This document shows, one piece after another, positions 39,342 through 49,003 of a DNA stretch of 64,000 nt. The DNA is from Colwellia sp. M166 (lineage in GTDB: Bacteria > Pseudomonadota > Gammaproteobacteria > Enterobacterales > Alteromonadaceae): contig NZ_CP040755.1 of assembly GCF_024585285.1 (NCBI RefSeq), positions 2,046,001-2,110,000 on the forward strand, written 5' to 3'. The first letter of the stretch is position 1. Every line of letters starts with the position of its first letter. Position numbers and translations under genes: made by a program. The notes under the pieces were generated by a model. It saw only the letters and a list, made by a program, of their open reading frames with translations. It did not search any database and had not been told where the DNA came from.

Positions 39342-39728
39342 ATGTCACGAGATAAATCAGATATTAAACCAACGGAAGCAGAGCTAACGTTACTTAATAT
39401 CCTTTGGAAAATGGGACCTGCCACGGTTCGACAAATTCATGAAACAGTTAGCCAAACTCAAAAGACGGGCTATACTACAGTACTGAAAATATTACAAATA
39501 ATGCACGAAAAAGCCTTGGTTATTCGTGATGAAAGTAATCGAGCACATGTTTATGCTCCGGCGAATAGTGAGAGGGTCACACAATCGTCTTTATTGAAAG
39601 ATTTAGTCTTAAAAGCATTTGGCGGTTCAACCTCAAAGTTGGTGATGCGTGCTTTAGATAACTCGACAAGTAAAGAAGAAATTGAGGATATTAGACAGTT
39701 ACTCAATGAGCTAGAGCAACAATCATAA
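39342..39728 (+). CDS. BlaI/MecI/CopY-family repressor
   Basis: The 128-residue protein is a winged-helix repressor of the Penicillinase_R family (PTEAELTLLNILWKMGPATVRQIHETV at the start, then TGYTTVLKILQIMHEKALV). The family represses target operons until cleaved by a paired BlaR1/MecR1 protease. A good ribosome site (AAGGA) precedes the ATG. It is followed 33 bases later by an M56 peptidase gene, the standard regulatory pair. No beta-lactamase gene is present, so its targets are probably the operon itself and unknown genes. Confidence 0.92.
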   Translation: MSRDKSDIKPTEAELTLLNILWKMGPATVRQIHETVSQTQKTGYTTVLKILQIMHEKALVIRDESNRAHVYAPANSERVTQSSLLKDLVLKAFGGSTSKLVMRALDNSTSKEEIEDIRQLLNELEQQS

Positions 39729-39761
39729 TCAATTAAAACTCAAAGGTAATTCAAACTATCC

Positions 39762-41723
39762 ATGATGCAGGAAAGCTTAATAAATAGTCCATTATTAGCT
39801 GGTTTAGCCATCACTCTTATCCATTTTTTATGGCAAGGAGTTTTGGTTGCATTAGTATTAAAAATATTACTGTCATTAATCTCCTATAAAAAGTCTCAAT
39901 TACGCTACGCGCTAAGCTCTATGGCGATGCTAGCCAATTTAATTTTACCTGCCGTCACATTTTTTATTATTTACGATATTGAATACCGGCAAGTAGCCAA
40001 CTTTGTACATGCATTGCCACTGGTAGATCAAAGTCTTTACCTAGAGCAGATACAAGCAAATGTTTGGTATATTGAATGGCTGGAATATTTACCAGTACTT
40101 GCCATGCTTTGGCTTGCTATTGTTTTCACACTTGCGCTTAAGTTAACCATCGAGCTATACAATGTGAACAAACTACCAACTCAAGGTTGCACGACCGTTG
40201 ATTTAGCGCTGCAAGTTCGTTTTGAGGGCTTAATCAATAAAGTTGGGCTATCAAGAAAAGTAGTCTTATTAGTCTCTAGCAAAACCAATGTGCCAATGGC
40301 TATAGGTTGGCTAAAACCGATAGTACTTATTCCTTTTAGTATGCTTTCGGGATTATCACCACAACAACTAGATATGCTATTACTGCATGAACTAGCCCAT
40401 ATTCGACGCCATGACTATCTGGTTAACTTTCTACAAACTCTGGTTGAAATTCTTTTATTTTTTCATCCTGCCGTGAGTTGGGTTTCCAAACAAATGCGCA
40501 ATGAAAGAGAATACTGTAGCGATGATATTGCCGTGCAGCATAGTGGTAGTCCACTTGCCTATGCACATACCTTGGCTGACACCGCATCGTTATGCCAAAA
40601 ACACCGTCACCACACCATTCCTAATATGGCTATGGCGGCCTCTGGTGGTGATTTAAAACAACGTGTTATGAGATTATTAGATCAACAACATTGTACAAAA
40701 AGCACCGATTCCGGCAAATGGTTAGCATCTTGCACTGTATTGCTCGCTATTGTTTTTCTATTTTCTAAATACTCATTGACTTTGCCGATCATTGATTTGC
40801 AATCGGGCAGTATTTCAATTCAAAATTCACCTAAAACACTCAGAGAAAGTTTAATAACTTATGCGCCTTTAACTTTTCAACCGGCCCAATCTAATACCTC
40901 TCTTGCAAGCCAACTATTAGCTATTGAGGATTCAAATAACCGTCAAGAATCTATAGCAAACAGCCGTGATGTTTCACTTCAGCAGGCAATAAAAAAAGAT
41001 AACGCTTTTACAGTAAAAGCACCTTTAGATAAATCTAAGCCGACTAATGAGCACAAAACCACAGCTTATTATAATGAACTGCCGATTGTTCGAGCCAATA
41101 CAGACACTAAAAAGAATACCAACCAGCACCATGCAGAGTTAACGAGTCAAACACACACCAGTGATAACCTTAATAGCAATAGCCGACGAACAAAGTCAAT
41201 GTCCGAAATTGCATTCGAACGAACAGATTCAAAAAATACGACAATAAAAGCAAATCCCTACGCGCAGCAACTTGCTTCATTGTTAACCGAACCTAAGGTG
41301 TCTCAATATGATAAAATAGCTGCGTTAAACAAAACTCATGATGGCATCGACCAACAGTCATCAGTGAACCAGATAAACAAGAACGGACCTAATCAAGCCA
41401 TGCTAGCTGATAAAGCCAGCAAGGTATTAAAACTCAACCCGACAAATATTGCCGCTAAGTTAATCAGCTCTGTTGAACCTAAATATCCTTCTTCTGCGAA
41501 AAGAAAAGGCATAGAATTAGAAATTATGGTCAAGTTCAACATCGATAAAAACGGTTTAGTAAAAGATCTGCAGTTTGAAAGTAAAAGCAGAAGTAAAGCA
41601 AGTTACTTCCGTAACACCATCCGTAACGCCATGGAAGAATGGCGCTTTCTACCGGCCAAAAAAAATGGCCAAGTGGTAGAAAGCAAAATGTCTAAAATAT
41701 TCTCATTTAGCCTATTAAGCTAA
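39762..41723 (+). CDS. BlaR1-like M56 peptidase with C-terminal TonB domain
   Basis: The 653-residue protein has four membrane segments (about 12-30, 38-70, 105-128 and 325-342) around a cytoplasmic zinc peptidase with LLLHELAHIRRHDYL (HExxH) and the third ligand region NEREYCSDDIAV. A periplasmic low-complexity stretch of about 190 residues rich in Asn, Thr and Ser follows. The end is a TonB C-terminal fold (VEPKYPSSAKRKGIELEIMVKFNIDKNG ... MEEWRFLPAKKNG). There is no penicillin-binding domain, so the signal is not a beta-lactam through the usual BlaR1 sensor. It pairs with the BlaI repressor upstream. Confidence 0.9.
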   Translation: MMQESLINSPLLAGLAITLIHFLWQGVLVALVLKILLSLISYKKSQLRYALSSMAMLANLILPAVTFFIIYDIEYRQVANFVHALPLVDQSLYLEQIQANVWYIEWLEYLPVLAMLWLAIVFTLALKLTIELYNVNKLPTQGCTTVDLALQVRFEGLINKVGLSRKVVLLVSSKTNVPMAIGWLKPIVLIPFSMLSGLSPQQLDMLLLHELAHIRRHDYLVNFLQTLVEILLFFHPAVSWVSKQMRNEREYCSDDIAVQHSGSPLAYAHTLADTASLCQKHRHHTIPNMAMAASGGDLKQRVMRLLDQQHCTKSTDSGKWLASCTVLLAIVFLFSKYSLTLPIIDLQSGSISIQNSPKTLRESLITYAPLTFQPAQSNTSLASQLLAIEDSNNRQESIANSRDVSLQQAIKKDNAFTVKAPLDKSKPTNEHKTTAYYNELPIVRANTDTKKNTNQHHAELTSQTHTSDNLNSNSRRTKSMSEIAFERTDSKNTTIKANPYAQQLASLLTEPKVSQYDKIAALNKTHDGIDQQSSVNQINKNGPNQAMLADKASKVLKLNPTNIAAKLISSVEPKYPSSAKRKGIELEIMVKFNIDKNGLVKDLQFESKSRSKASYFRNTIRNAMEEWRFLPAKKNGQVVESKMSKIFSFSLLS

Positions 41724-41734
41724 ACTCAGGCTTA

Positions 41735-42229
41735 TCAACCTCGCCCTTTATGCTGTTGTATTTTTGTGAACTTCTTTTGTTGTTCAGGCGTTAATACTTG
41801 CATAATTTCGTGATGAGTCTTAGCCTTTTGCATAGCCATCTCTTGAAAACTCGGTTGGTATTCTGCATAGATAGCTGCAAAGCTGTTTTCATCGAAATCA
41901 CTTGCTAGCATCAATGATTCAACTTGCTTTTTAAAGCCAGCAAGCGGATCTTTTTGCTCTTGGCGCTTAGTTTTCATATTAGCGAAAATAGCTTTAAGCT
42001 TAATTTCCTGCTCTGAACTTAAAGCTAGTTTTTTAACTAAGCGATGAAAGTGCTTTTTCATTTTGTTATGATGCTTACCGTGTCCTTCACCCTTTTGGTG
42101 CTGGGCACTCGGATTATTTTCTTCATTTTTGTGACCAATAGCGTTCACATTAAGGCTAGTCATTGTCAGTGCGATAACAGCCATCGCAACATACGGTTTG
42201 ATTGTTGAATATAGTCTTTGCATTTTCAT
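41735..42229 (-). CDS. Spy/CpxP-family periplasmic protein
   Basis: The 164-residue protein has a signal peptide (about 1-30, ending SLNVNA), a His- and Lys-rich linker (GEGHGKHHNKMKKHFHR), and an all-helical domain carrying the second LTxxQ motif as LTPEQQKKF and a variant first copy LSSEQEIKL. Spy and CpxP act as periplasmic chaperones, and CpxP damps CpxA. The gene diverges from cpxR across possible CpxR boxes, the CpxP arrangement. The His-rich linker may bind metal. Confidence 0.85.
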   Translation of the reverse strand: MKMQRLYSTIKPYVAMAVIALTMTSLNVNAIGHKNEENNPSAQHQKGEGHGKHHNKMKKHFHRLVKKLALSSEQEIKLKAIFANMKTKRQEQKDPLAGFKKQVESLMLASDFDENSFAAIYAEYQPSFQEMAMQKAKTHHEIMQVLTPEQQKKFTKIQQHKGRG

Positions 42230-42295
42230 AAATTGTACTCCTCAATTAATTCAACACCAGTATAAATTGCACAACGAAAAGAAACGCAAACCAAC

Positions 42296-42330
42296 GTAAA
42301 TGTTATGTAAAGATCTTAAAAAGTCGTAAA
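42296..42330. promoter_or_regulatory. Candidate CpxR-binding sites
   Basis: GTAAATGTTATGTAAA (42296-42311) gives GTAA-N7-GTAA, close to the CpxR box. A third GTAAA stands at 42326-42330. They lie between the divergent spy-like gene and cpxR. Confidence 0.55.
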
Positions 42331-42379
42331 TATATACGCTATTATGGCAATAGATTATTAGCGGTTAACGAGAGCAACA

Positions 42380-43081
42380 ATGAAAAAGCATAAACTTTTA
42401 TTAATAGATGATGATAAAGAGCTCGCTGATTTACTATCTGATTACCTTGCGACAGAAGGTTTCGAATTAATTTGTTGCCATGATGGTATAACAGGCTTAG
42501 AAAAAGCATTTGATGATAATATTTCATTAATTTTATTAGATGTTATGATGCCCGGATTAACCGGTTTCGAAGTATTAAAAGCCCTCGGCGGTAATCATAA
42601 AACCCCTATTTTGATGCTGACCGCTAAAGGTGATAATGCCGATCGTATATTAGGATTAGAGCTAGGCGCTGATGATTACTTACCCAAACCGTTTCAACAC
42701 CGTGAATTATTAGCACGAATAAATGCTATTTTACGCCGAATCAACATTGTGCAAAATAGTAAAGTAGCAAGCTCATCATTGAAAGTTAACGGCGTAATGC
42801 TTAATCATGCAACACGACAGGTTAGTTGTCATGATCAACAGATAGAGCTTACCGGTACTGAATACCAGATCATTGAATATTTAATGTCAAAGCCTGGCAG
42901 TATTGTCAGTAAAGATGAAATATCAGAGCAAGTACTCAAACGAAAGCTAAGCGCTTTTGATCGCAGTATCGATATGCATGTCAGTAATATTAGACGAAAA
43001 CTGTTACCTTTTAGCCCAAATGACAAGCTTAAAACGATCCGGGGTGCCGGTTATATTTTCTTGGCAGGAGAGCTAGCGTAA
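42380..43081 (+). CDS. cpxR: Envelope-stress response regulator CpxR
   Basis: The 233-residue OmpR-family regulator has a receiver (LLIDDDKELADLL, phospho-Asp in ILLDVMMPG, switch region MLTAKGD, YLPKPF) and a C-terminal winged helix (LTGTEYQIIEYLM ... SIDMHVSNIRRKL). The gene overlaps the next by one base (TAATG) and pairs with CpxA. A Spy/CpxP gene diverges from it, which supports the name. Confidence 0.92.
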   Translation: MKKHKLLLIDDDKELADLLSDYLATEGFELICCHDGITGLEKAFDDNISLILLDVMMPGLTGFEVLKALGGNHKTPILMLTAKGDNADRILGLELGADDYLPKPFQHRELLARINAILRRINIVQNSKVASSSLKVNGVMLNHATRQVSCHDQQIELTGTEYQIIEYLMSKPGSIVSKDEISEQVLKRKLSAFDRSIDMHVSNIRRKLLPFSPNDKLKTIRGAGYIFLAGELA

Positions 43082-44478
43082 TGCTAAAACTTAGAGAGAA
43101 ATTTTCTTCTATTGGTGCGAAATTATTTATCTGCTTTTGGTTAATTGTCATATTAACCATTGGCATCACTAGACTGGTTTCCGAACAATTTAGAACCAAA
43201 AGTTTTATTGCCCCTAGTCACCATTCCGATATAGCGAGAATTAAGCGACTTGACCTCTTAATTAAACGCAGTCCACCAAAAACGCCGCAGGCAACATTGA
43301 GTATTTTATCAAGAAAAGCAGATCGCGAATTACTGTTAAAAAATATGCAAACTAATCAAATACACTCATCAAAAAAATGGCAAATTGAAAACTTAAAAAA
43401 TTTTTTGAGTGAAAACAATTTGGAAAGCCTCACGACGGTAAAGTTTGAATTTTATCGAATGACCGGCCCCTTAGCCTTTGATATTGCAGGTACACCTTAT
43501 CAATTATTTCTTGCAAGCCGTGATCGAAAGCCTCCCTTTGGCGGTTTAATACAACATATTCCGACTTGGATACGTTTGGCTATTCCTATCATCATCAGTT
43601 CGATTTTACTTTGGTTACTCACTCGTTCGTTCACAAAACCACTGATAGCAATGCAAAAAACCGCCACCCGCTTTGGCGATGGCGAATTCAGTGCTCGCGT
43701 ACCTTTAATTGCACAGCGCAATGATGAAATTGGTACTTGTGCAGCCAGCTTTAACTTAATGGCGGAAAAATTGGAACAAAATATTGGTTCTCATCAAAGA
43801 CTTATGGCTGATGTTTCGCACGAACTTAGATCACCAATGACTAGATTACAAATTGCCCTAGGCTTGGCGCAACAAAAAGACATAGAGCAAGCGACGCTTC
43901 ATAAGCATCTACAACGTTGTGAACTAGAAGTGGCTAGGCTCGATGAAATGATTGGCAATGTTTTATCTTTATCGCGTTTAGAGAACACCATAAGCCAAAT
44001 GGAGTTAATGTCTGTCGACCTTAAGCAACTCTTAATACTTTGCATCGAAGATGCGCAATATATCGCCAATGAAAAATCTATTACCATTAACTTTCACAGT
44101 GAAAGCACGGCTTTAATCCAAGCAGATCCGACACTTTTATCCAGTGCCTTTAATAATATTTTGATTAATGCGGTAAAATATAGTCATGGCAACGATGAAC
44201 TTAACGTCTACTTGAATAAAACAAATACTAATTTTATCATTGAAATTGTCGATACTGGCACTGGAGTTCCTGTCGATGATTTGCCTAAATTGTTTGAACC
44301 ATTTTACCGAGTAGCGCAGGCACGCGATCGAGCCACCGGTGGTACAGGTTTAGGTTTAGCAATAGCCAAACAAGCTGTTATTGCCCATAATGGCATTATC
44401 AGTGCAAGCAACAATACAAATAATGGCCTCACTGTGACCATTAAACTACCGATAGAGAGTAGTAAAACACGACTTTAA
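43081..44478 (+). CDS. cpxA: Envelope-stress sensor histidine kinase CpxA
   Basis: The 465-residue kinase has a first membrane helix (about 12-30), a periplasmic sensor of about 130 residues, a second helix (about 163-182), a HAMP domain (SFTKPLIAMQKTATRFGDGEF), the H-box DVSHELRSPMTRL and an ATPase with NILINAVKYSHG, DTGTGVP and GGTGLGLAIAKQ. All catalytic motifs are intact. It overlaps cpxR by one base. It senses misfolded envelope proteins and phosphorylates CpxR. Confidence 0.93.
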   Translation: MLKLREKFSSIGAKLFICFWLIVILTIGITRLVSEQFRTKSFIAPSHHSDIARIKRLDLLIKRSPPKTPQATLSILSRKADRELLLKNMQTNQIHSSKKWQIENLKNFLSENNLESLTTVKFEFYRMTGPLAFDIAGTPYQLFLASRDRKPPFGGLIQHIPTWIRLAIPIIISSILLWLLTRSFTKPLIAMQKTATRFGDGEFSARVPLIAQRNDEIGTCAASFNLMAEKLEQNIGSHQRLMADVSHELRSPMTRLQIALGLAQQKDIEQATLHKHLQRCELEVARLDEMIGNVLSLSRLENTISQMELMSVDLKQLLILCIEDAQYIANEKSITINFHSESTALIQADPTLLSSAFNNILINAVKYSHGNDELNVYLNKTNTNFIIEIVDTGTGVPVDDLPKLFEPFYRVAQARDRATGGTGLGLAIAKQAVIAHNGIISASNNTNNGLTVTIKLPIESSKTRL

Positions 44479-44541
44479 GTATTGGCTAGTAAGTAACGGC
44501 TAGTTTTATTTTCTATTTATTGCCTTATAAGGATTAGCTCA

Positions 44542-45552
44542 TTGACTAGCGCAGCAAACTTAGTAAGTAAGCGTGCACTCACTGCAGAAAAAATTGCCGC
44601 CATCAAAAAGTTTTGGCAATCTATCCACCAAGCCTCATTCACTACCGTTGATCAGGTTGATATTGCTTATGCCACTAATTTTACACGCCCTGATAAGCCT
44701 TACCTTGCGATTGTTCCCGGTCGTTCAGAAAGCTACTTAAAATATCAAGAATTAGCTTTTGATTTAGATGCTTTAGGCTATGACTGTGTGATTATTGATC
44801 ATCGTGGCCAAGGGCTTTCTATGCGCTTAACAGCTAATCGTTTACAAGGCTATGTCGAGAGTTTTGATCATTACGCGCGCGACTTACATCAATTACTCAG
44901 TCAAGTTTTACCCGTAACGTATCCACAACATCAGCAAAACTCTTTTATGCTGGCACACTCAATGGGCGGTGCTATTGCGTTAAGATATCTTCAGATTTAT
45001 CCTAACAATATCAAAGCATTAAGTTTAAGTTCTCCGATGATCGCTATCGCAAGTAATGGTCTGCCAACTTGGTTAGCTAAATTTTTAGTCACAACAGGCA
45101 CGATAATAAATAATTGCCTGTCCAATACTCCGTGGTATTTTCTCGGACAAAGCGATAGCAATCTAAGTTCATTTGATGAAAACCGTTTAATGCACTCACA
45201 ACCGCGTTTTCAACGTTTTCGTGATTTGTATCATCAACGCCCAGAGCTAAAGCTTGGAGGGGTGACATTTCATTGGTTGCAACAGGCAATGAAAAACACA
45301 GATAAACTATTCATTGACTTGAAAAAATTATCATTGCCAATACAGCTGATGCAAGCAGAGAAAGAGTGCATTATTGCTAATAATGCCCAGAATAATTTTT
45401 GCCTACAACTCAATAAACTTAAGCCAAGTTATTACCCTGAAGTTAAGCCGATAGTGGTATCTGGCGCCTATCACGAACTATTTTTTGAGATCGATCAATA
45501 CCGTGATATTGCAATAAATAATGCTATAGCTTGGTTTGCTCAGCATCAATAA
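44542..45552 (+). CDS. pldB: Alpha/beta hydrolase, lysophospholipase L2-like
   Basis: The 336-residue serine hydrolase has the nucleophile elbow AHSMGG, an oxyanion/turn region (VIIDHRGQGLSMRL) and a late His (SGAYHELFFEID). These features match PldB-type lysophospholipases, which remove the remaining acyl chain from lysophospholipids. The start is a TTG preceded by AAGGA. No signal peptide is seen. It follows cpxA by 63 bases and may be co-transcribed with cpxRA. Confidence 0.82.
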   Translation: MTSAANLVSKRALTAEKIAAIKKFWQSIHQASFTTVDQVDIAYATNFTRPDKPYLAIVPGRSESYLKYQELAFDLDALGYDCVIIDHRGQGLSMRLTANRLQGYVESFDHYARDLHQLLSQVLPVTYPQHQQNSFMLAHSMGGAIALRYLQIYPNNIKALSLSSPMIAIASNGLPTWLAKFLVTTGTIINNCLSNTPWYFLGQSDSNLSSFDENRLMHSQPRFQRFRDLYHQRPELKLGGVTFHWLQQAMKNTDKLFIDLKKLSLPIQLMQAEKECIIANNAQNNFCLQLNKLKPSYYPEVKPIVVSGAYHELFFEIDQYRDIAINNAIAWFAQHQ

Positions 45553-45562
45553 CGACTCAGAT

Positions 45563-46486
45563 TTAATCGCTCACAAAGCTTTTTTTTTTGTCTGAAGGCT
45601 TAACCACTGACAGTGGATCATGATGAATAAAGACCTCACAGGGTGCCAATGCTCGAATAATTTCACTTTCAATAGCCTCACCAATACCATGAGCTTCGAG
45701 CAATGATAACTTTTCATCTAACTCTAAATGAAATTGAATAAAGCGATCAGGACCTGCTTGCCGTGTGCGTAATTCATGTAAACCATGCGCACCTTCATGT
45801 GCTAATACAATTGTTCTAATGGTTTTTAGCTCTTCATCTGTCAGTTCATGATCCATTAAATGATGAACACTGGTCCAGATTATTTTACCCGCACCTATTA
45901 ATAGAAATATCCCCACCGCAACAGTAAAAACGCCATCAGCTTGTAGCCAGTAGCCTTGACTTAAAAATAGCGCAGCGAGTACCCCTAAATTCAATAATAA
46001 ATCTGATTGATAATGTAGAGCATCGGCACTAATCGCCACAGATTTAGTGCGCTTGATAACGTATTTTTGTAGCATCACTAAAGACAATGTCATCACAATG
46101 GCAATGATAGAAACAACCATACCAACTTCCGTTCGTACGATCTGCTGTGGGTTAATAATACGATCTAGGCCATTAAACACCAATAATAATGCTGAGCCGA
46201 GCACAAACGCAGCTTGTACTAAGCCAGCAAGACTTTCTGCTTTACCATGACCAAATTTATGTTCTTTGTCTGCCGGCGCCAGAGCAAAGCGCAAAATGAC
46301 CACATTCATAATCGAGGCAAATAAATCTAGAATTGAATCCGTTGCTGAGGCAAGCATAGCGCTCGCATCTGTAGCAAACCACGCATATAGCTTTAGCAAC
46401 ACTAAGATTAATGCCGTTGCTGTCGCCGCAAATGCTGCGAGCCTAACAAGGTAAGCATATTGATTCGAATCTAGTGGTTGTTTCAC
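45563..46486 (-). CDS. fieF: Cation-diffusion-facilitator metal transporter FieF
   Basis: FieF exports divalent metals (Fe2+, Zn2+) by proton antiport. The 307-residue protein has six membrane segments with the metal-site helices ASATDSILDLFASI (helix 2) and SADALHYQSDLLLNLG (helix 5), the loop KEHKFGHGKAESLAGL, and a C-terminal cytoplasmic ferredoxin-like domain. It lies near the cpx block, as in E. coli, and converges with the PldB-like gene, 10 bases apart. Confidence 0.94.
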   Translation of the reverse strand: MKQPLDSNQYAYLVRLAAFAATATALILVLLKLYAWFATDASAMLASATDSILDLFASIMNVVILRFALAPADKEHKFGHGKAESLAGLVQAAFVLGSALLLVFNGLDRIINPQQIVRTEVGMVVSIIAIVMTLSLVMLQKYVIKRTKSVAISADALHYQSDLLLNLGVLAALFLSQGYWLQADGVFTVAVGIFLLIGAGKIIWTSVHHLMDHELTDEELKTIRTIVLAHEGAHGLHELRTRQAGPDRFIQFHLELDEKLSLLEAHGIGEAIESEIIRALAPCEVFIHHDPLSVVKPSDKKKSFVSD

Positions 46487-46536
46487 TATTTGAACTCCTA
46501 GTAATAAATATTAAGCCGTTATTTATCAAGCAAGAC

Positions 46537-46565
46537 TTAAGCATTCGCTGCAAGCACGGTATAAT
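46537..46565 (+). promoter_or_regulatory. Sigma-70 promoter of trmL
   Basis: TTAAGC (46537-46542) and a perfect TATAAT (46560-46565) are 17 bases apart. The predicted start of transcription lies about 25 bases before the ATG. Confidence 0.5.
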
Positions 46566-46597
46566 GCTGCAATTATACAATTTATTAAGCACTTAAT

Positions 46598-47062
46598 ATG
46601 TTAGATGTCGTTTTATTTCAACCTCAAATTCCACCCAATACTGGCAATATAATCCGACTATGTGCTAATACCGGTTTTAGATTACACCTTATTGAACCAT
46701 TAGGCTTTGATCTAGAAGATAAAAAATTACGCAGAGCGGGCTTAGATTATCATGAGTTTGCGGCCCTAAAGCGTCATGCAAATTATCAAAGCTTTGTTGA
46801 ATCTGAACAGCCTAAGCGTGTGTTAGCCGTTACCACTAAATCTACCGGCTATTATGGTGATGTTAGCTTTCAATCTGGTGATTACCTGTTATTTGGCTCT
46901 GAAACCGGAGGATTACCCGAAGAAGTCAGACAACAAATTCCAGATCAAGACAAAATCAGGATCCCGATGCTAAAAGATAGCCGCAGTATGAACTTATCAA
47001 ATGCCACTGCCGTTATTGTTTATGAAGCTTGGCGCCAATTAGGCTTTGCAAATTCAATTTAA
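46598..47062 (+). CDS. trmL: tRNA (cytidine/uridine-2'-O-)-methyltransferase TrmL
   Basis: TrmL methylates the 2'-OH of the wobble base 34 of tRNA-Leu isoacceptors. The 154-residue single-domain SPOUT enzyme has [31 protein letters not shown] and [19 protein letters not shown], the knot motifs that bind S-adenosylmethionine. It converges with gpsA over a shared terminator. Confidence 0.96.
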   Translation: MLDVVLFQPQIPPNTGNIIRLCANTGFRLHLIEPLGFDLEDKKLRRAGLDYHEFAALKRHANYQSFVESEQPKRVLAVTTKSTGYYGDVSFQSGDYLLFGSETGGLPEEVRQQIPDQDKIRIPMLKDSRSMNLSNATAVIVYEAWRQLGFANSI

Positions 47063-47093
47063 AGCTTATCAGTTACTCATTAGCGCATAAAAA

Positions 47094-47121
47094 AGGCATA
47101 TACCATAAATAGTGTATGCCT
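47094..47121. terminator. Shared terminator between trmL and gpsA
   Basis: AGGCATATAC and GTGTATGCCT form a 10-bp stem with one G-T pair and an 8-base loop. An A-run lies to the left and a weak T/A run to the right, so it can serve both convergent genes. Confidence 0.7.
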
Positions 47122-47147
47122 ATTAAAATAATAACTTAAATTTTCAG

Positions 47148-48155
47148 CTATTCAAATTTGCGTTCACGAGATAATAAATCTGCAGCGGCTAACTTGGCAT
47201 CTTTACCGCAATAAAGCACCTGATAAACCTGCTCAACAATAGGCATTTCCACGCCCATACGCTGCGCTAACAGATAAACTTCTTTAGTATTACGATAGCC
47301 TTCCACTACTTGGCCAATATCAGCCATCGCTTGTTCAACTTCAGCTCCACCACCTAAGGCTAAGCCAAAACGTCGATTTCGCGATTGATTATCAGTACAA
47401 GTTAAGACTAAATCACCTAAACCAGCCATACCCATAAATGTTGAAGGCTCTGCATTTAACGCACAACCTAAACGGGTCATTTCTGCTAAGCCACGGGTGA
47501 TCAATGCTGTACGAGCATTCGCACCAAAACCAATACCGTCAGCCATGCCAGCACCGATGGCAATGACATTTTTCACCGCTCCACCTAACTGCACACCGAT
47601 AAAATCGCTATTACTGTAAACGCGAAAAGTTCGCTCACAGTGTAATAAGTTAGAAATATCACTAACAAACTGTTCATCTGTTGAAGATAACGATATTGCT
47701 GTTGGTAGCCCTGCCGCCATTTCTCTAGCAAAAGTGGGGCCAGAGAGCACAGCTAAAGAAATTTCATTCCCTAAGGCTTCGCGAGCAACATCTTGCAGCA
47801 AACGTCCTGACTCATGCTCTAAGCCCTTAGTTGCCCACACCAAGCGTGCATCTTTGCGTAAATGTGGTTTTATTTGCGCCAACATTTCACCAAAAGCATG
47901 ACTAGGCACAACTAATAGAATGTTTTTACTAGCAGCAACCACCTTAGCTAAATCATCACTAACCCGTAATGGCTCAGGAAACTTACTGCCCGGCAAGTAC
48001 TTCTCATTAGCACGCGTACTCGCCATTTCGGCAACGTGACTAGCATCACGCCCCCAAAGCAAGGTTTTATGACCATTTCGCGCTAAACAGATTGCCAGTG
48101 CGGTGCCGTATGAGCCAGCGCCAATAACTGAAATTGCGGCAGAATTAGGGTTCAT
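47148..48155 (-). CDS. gpsA: Glycerol-3-phosphate dehydrogenase [NAD(P)+]
   Basis: GpsA reduces dihydroxyacetone phosphate to sn-glycerol 3-phosphate for phospholipid synthesis. The 335-residue protein has the Rossmann motif [42 protein letters not shown] (catalytic Lys) and [20 protein letters not shown]. It starts 3 bases after the secB stop in the yibN-grxC-secB-gpsA operon. Confidence 0.97.
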   Translation of the reverse strand: MNPNSAAISVIGAGSYGTALAICLARNGHKTLLWGRDASHVAEMASTRANEKYLPGSKFPEPLRVSDDLAKVVAASKNILLVVPSHAFGEMLAQIKPHLRKDARLVWATKGLEHESGRLLQDVAREALGNEISLAVLSGPTFAREMAAGLPTAISLSSTDEQFVSDISNLLHCERTFRVYSNSDFIGVQLGGAVKNVIAIGAGMADGIGFGANARTALITRGLAEMTRLGCALNAEPSTFMGMAGLGDLVLTCTDNQSRNRRFGLALGGGAEVEQAMADIGQVVEGYRNTKEVYLLAQRMGVEMPIVEQVYQVLYCGKDAKLAAADLLSRERKFE

Positions 48156-48158
48156 AAA

Positions 48159-48662
48159 TTAGTGCGTTTCAGTGCTTACTTGCACTTGCTCTGCTTGTGC
48201 CGCACGTTGTTGTACGTAATTAGCAAATAAGGCTTCAAAGTTCACCGGGGCTAAGTTAATTTGTGGGAATGAACCACGGCTAACTAAGTTGGCCACAGCT
48301 TCACGAGCATATGGGAATAACGTGGTCGGGCAGAAGGCACCAATAGTGTGTGCTAATTGTGCTTCAGGGATATTACCAATAGTAAAAATACCTGCTTGCT
48401 TAACTTCTGCTAAAAATGCGGTTTGTTCTTCAACTTTAGCGGTTACTGTTAGAGATAATGTTACTTCATAAGTATCATCAGCAAGTTTAGCCGATTTAGT
48501 GTCAATATCTAATTGTACTTCAGGCTTCCATTCTTTTTGAAAAATTGCCGGTGAATTAGGCGTTTCAAATGAGATATCTTTGGTATATACGCGTTGAATA
48601 GCAAATTGTGGCACTGCTTGTTCGTTTGTTGCTTCTTCGTTGTTTTGAATTTCGTCAGCCAT
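48159..48662 (-). CDS. secB: Protein-export chaperone SecB
   Basis: SecB keeps preproteins unfolded and hands them to SecA. The 167-residue protein shows [20 protein letters not shown] at the start, the [10 protein letters not shown] region and [27 protein letters not shown] near the end, all typical. It lies between grxC and gpsA. Confidence 0.97.
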   Translation of the reverse strand: MADEIQNNEEATNEQAVPQFAIQRVYTKDISFETPNSPAIFQKEWKPEVQLDIDTKSAKLADDTYEVTLSLTVTAKVEEQTAFLAEVKQAGIFTIGNIPEAQLAHTIGAFCPTTLFPYAREAVANLVSRGSFPQINLAPVNFEALFANYVQQRAAQAEQVQVSTETH

Positions 48663-48725
48663 GGTTTATTTCCTGTCTATTTACGCCATTATCCAATGGC
48701 TTTTATGCTAAGTTTTTCACTGATA

Positions 48726-48983
48726 TTATAATGCTAAAAGTGAAGCTAATTTCCCTTGCGCGTGTAATGCAAATAAATCATCACAACCACCAATATGGCT
48801 GTTGTTAATAAATATTTGAGGTACTGTTGCAGCTCCCTGGCTACGTGTGATCATTTTTTCACGTAATGGGGCATCACCGTCAATTTTAATTTCGTTATAA
48901 CTAACATTCATATCATCAAGTAAAGCTTTCGCTCTCATGCAATAAAAACAAGTTACTTTGGTATATATGTCAACTGCCATCAT
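48726..48983 (-). CDS. grxC: Glutaredoxin 3
   Basis: The 85-residue dithiol glutaredoxin reduces disulfides with glutathione. Its active site is CFYC, a variant of the usual CPYC with Phe replacing Pro. The cis-Pro loop ATVPQIFI and the GGCDDL glutathione-binding end are intact. It is the second gene of the yibN-grxC-secB-gpsA unit. Confidence 0.93.
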   Translation of the reverse strand: MMAVDIYTKVTCFYCMRAKALLDDMNVSYNEIKIDGDAPLREKMITRSQGAATVPQIFINNSHIGGCDDLFALHAQGKLASLLAL

Positions 48984-49003
48984 GATAATCCGTTGTTAGG
49001 TGC

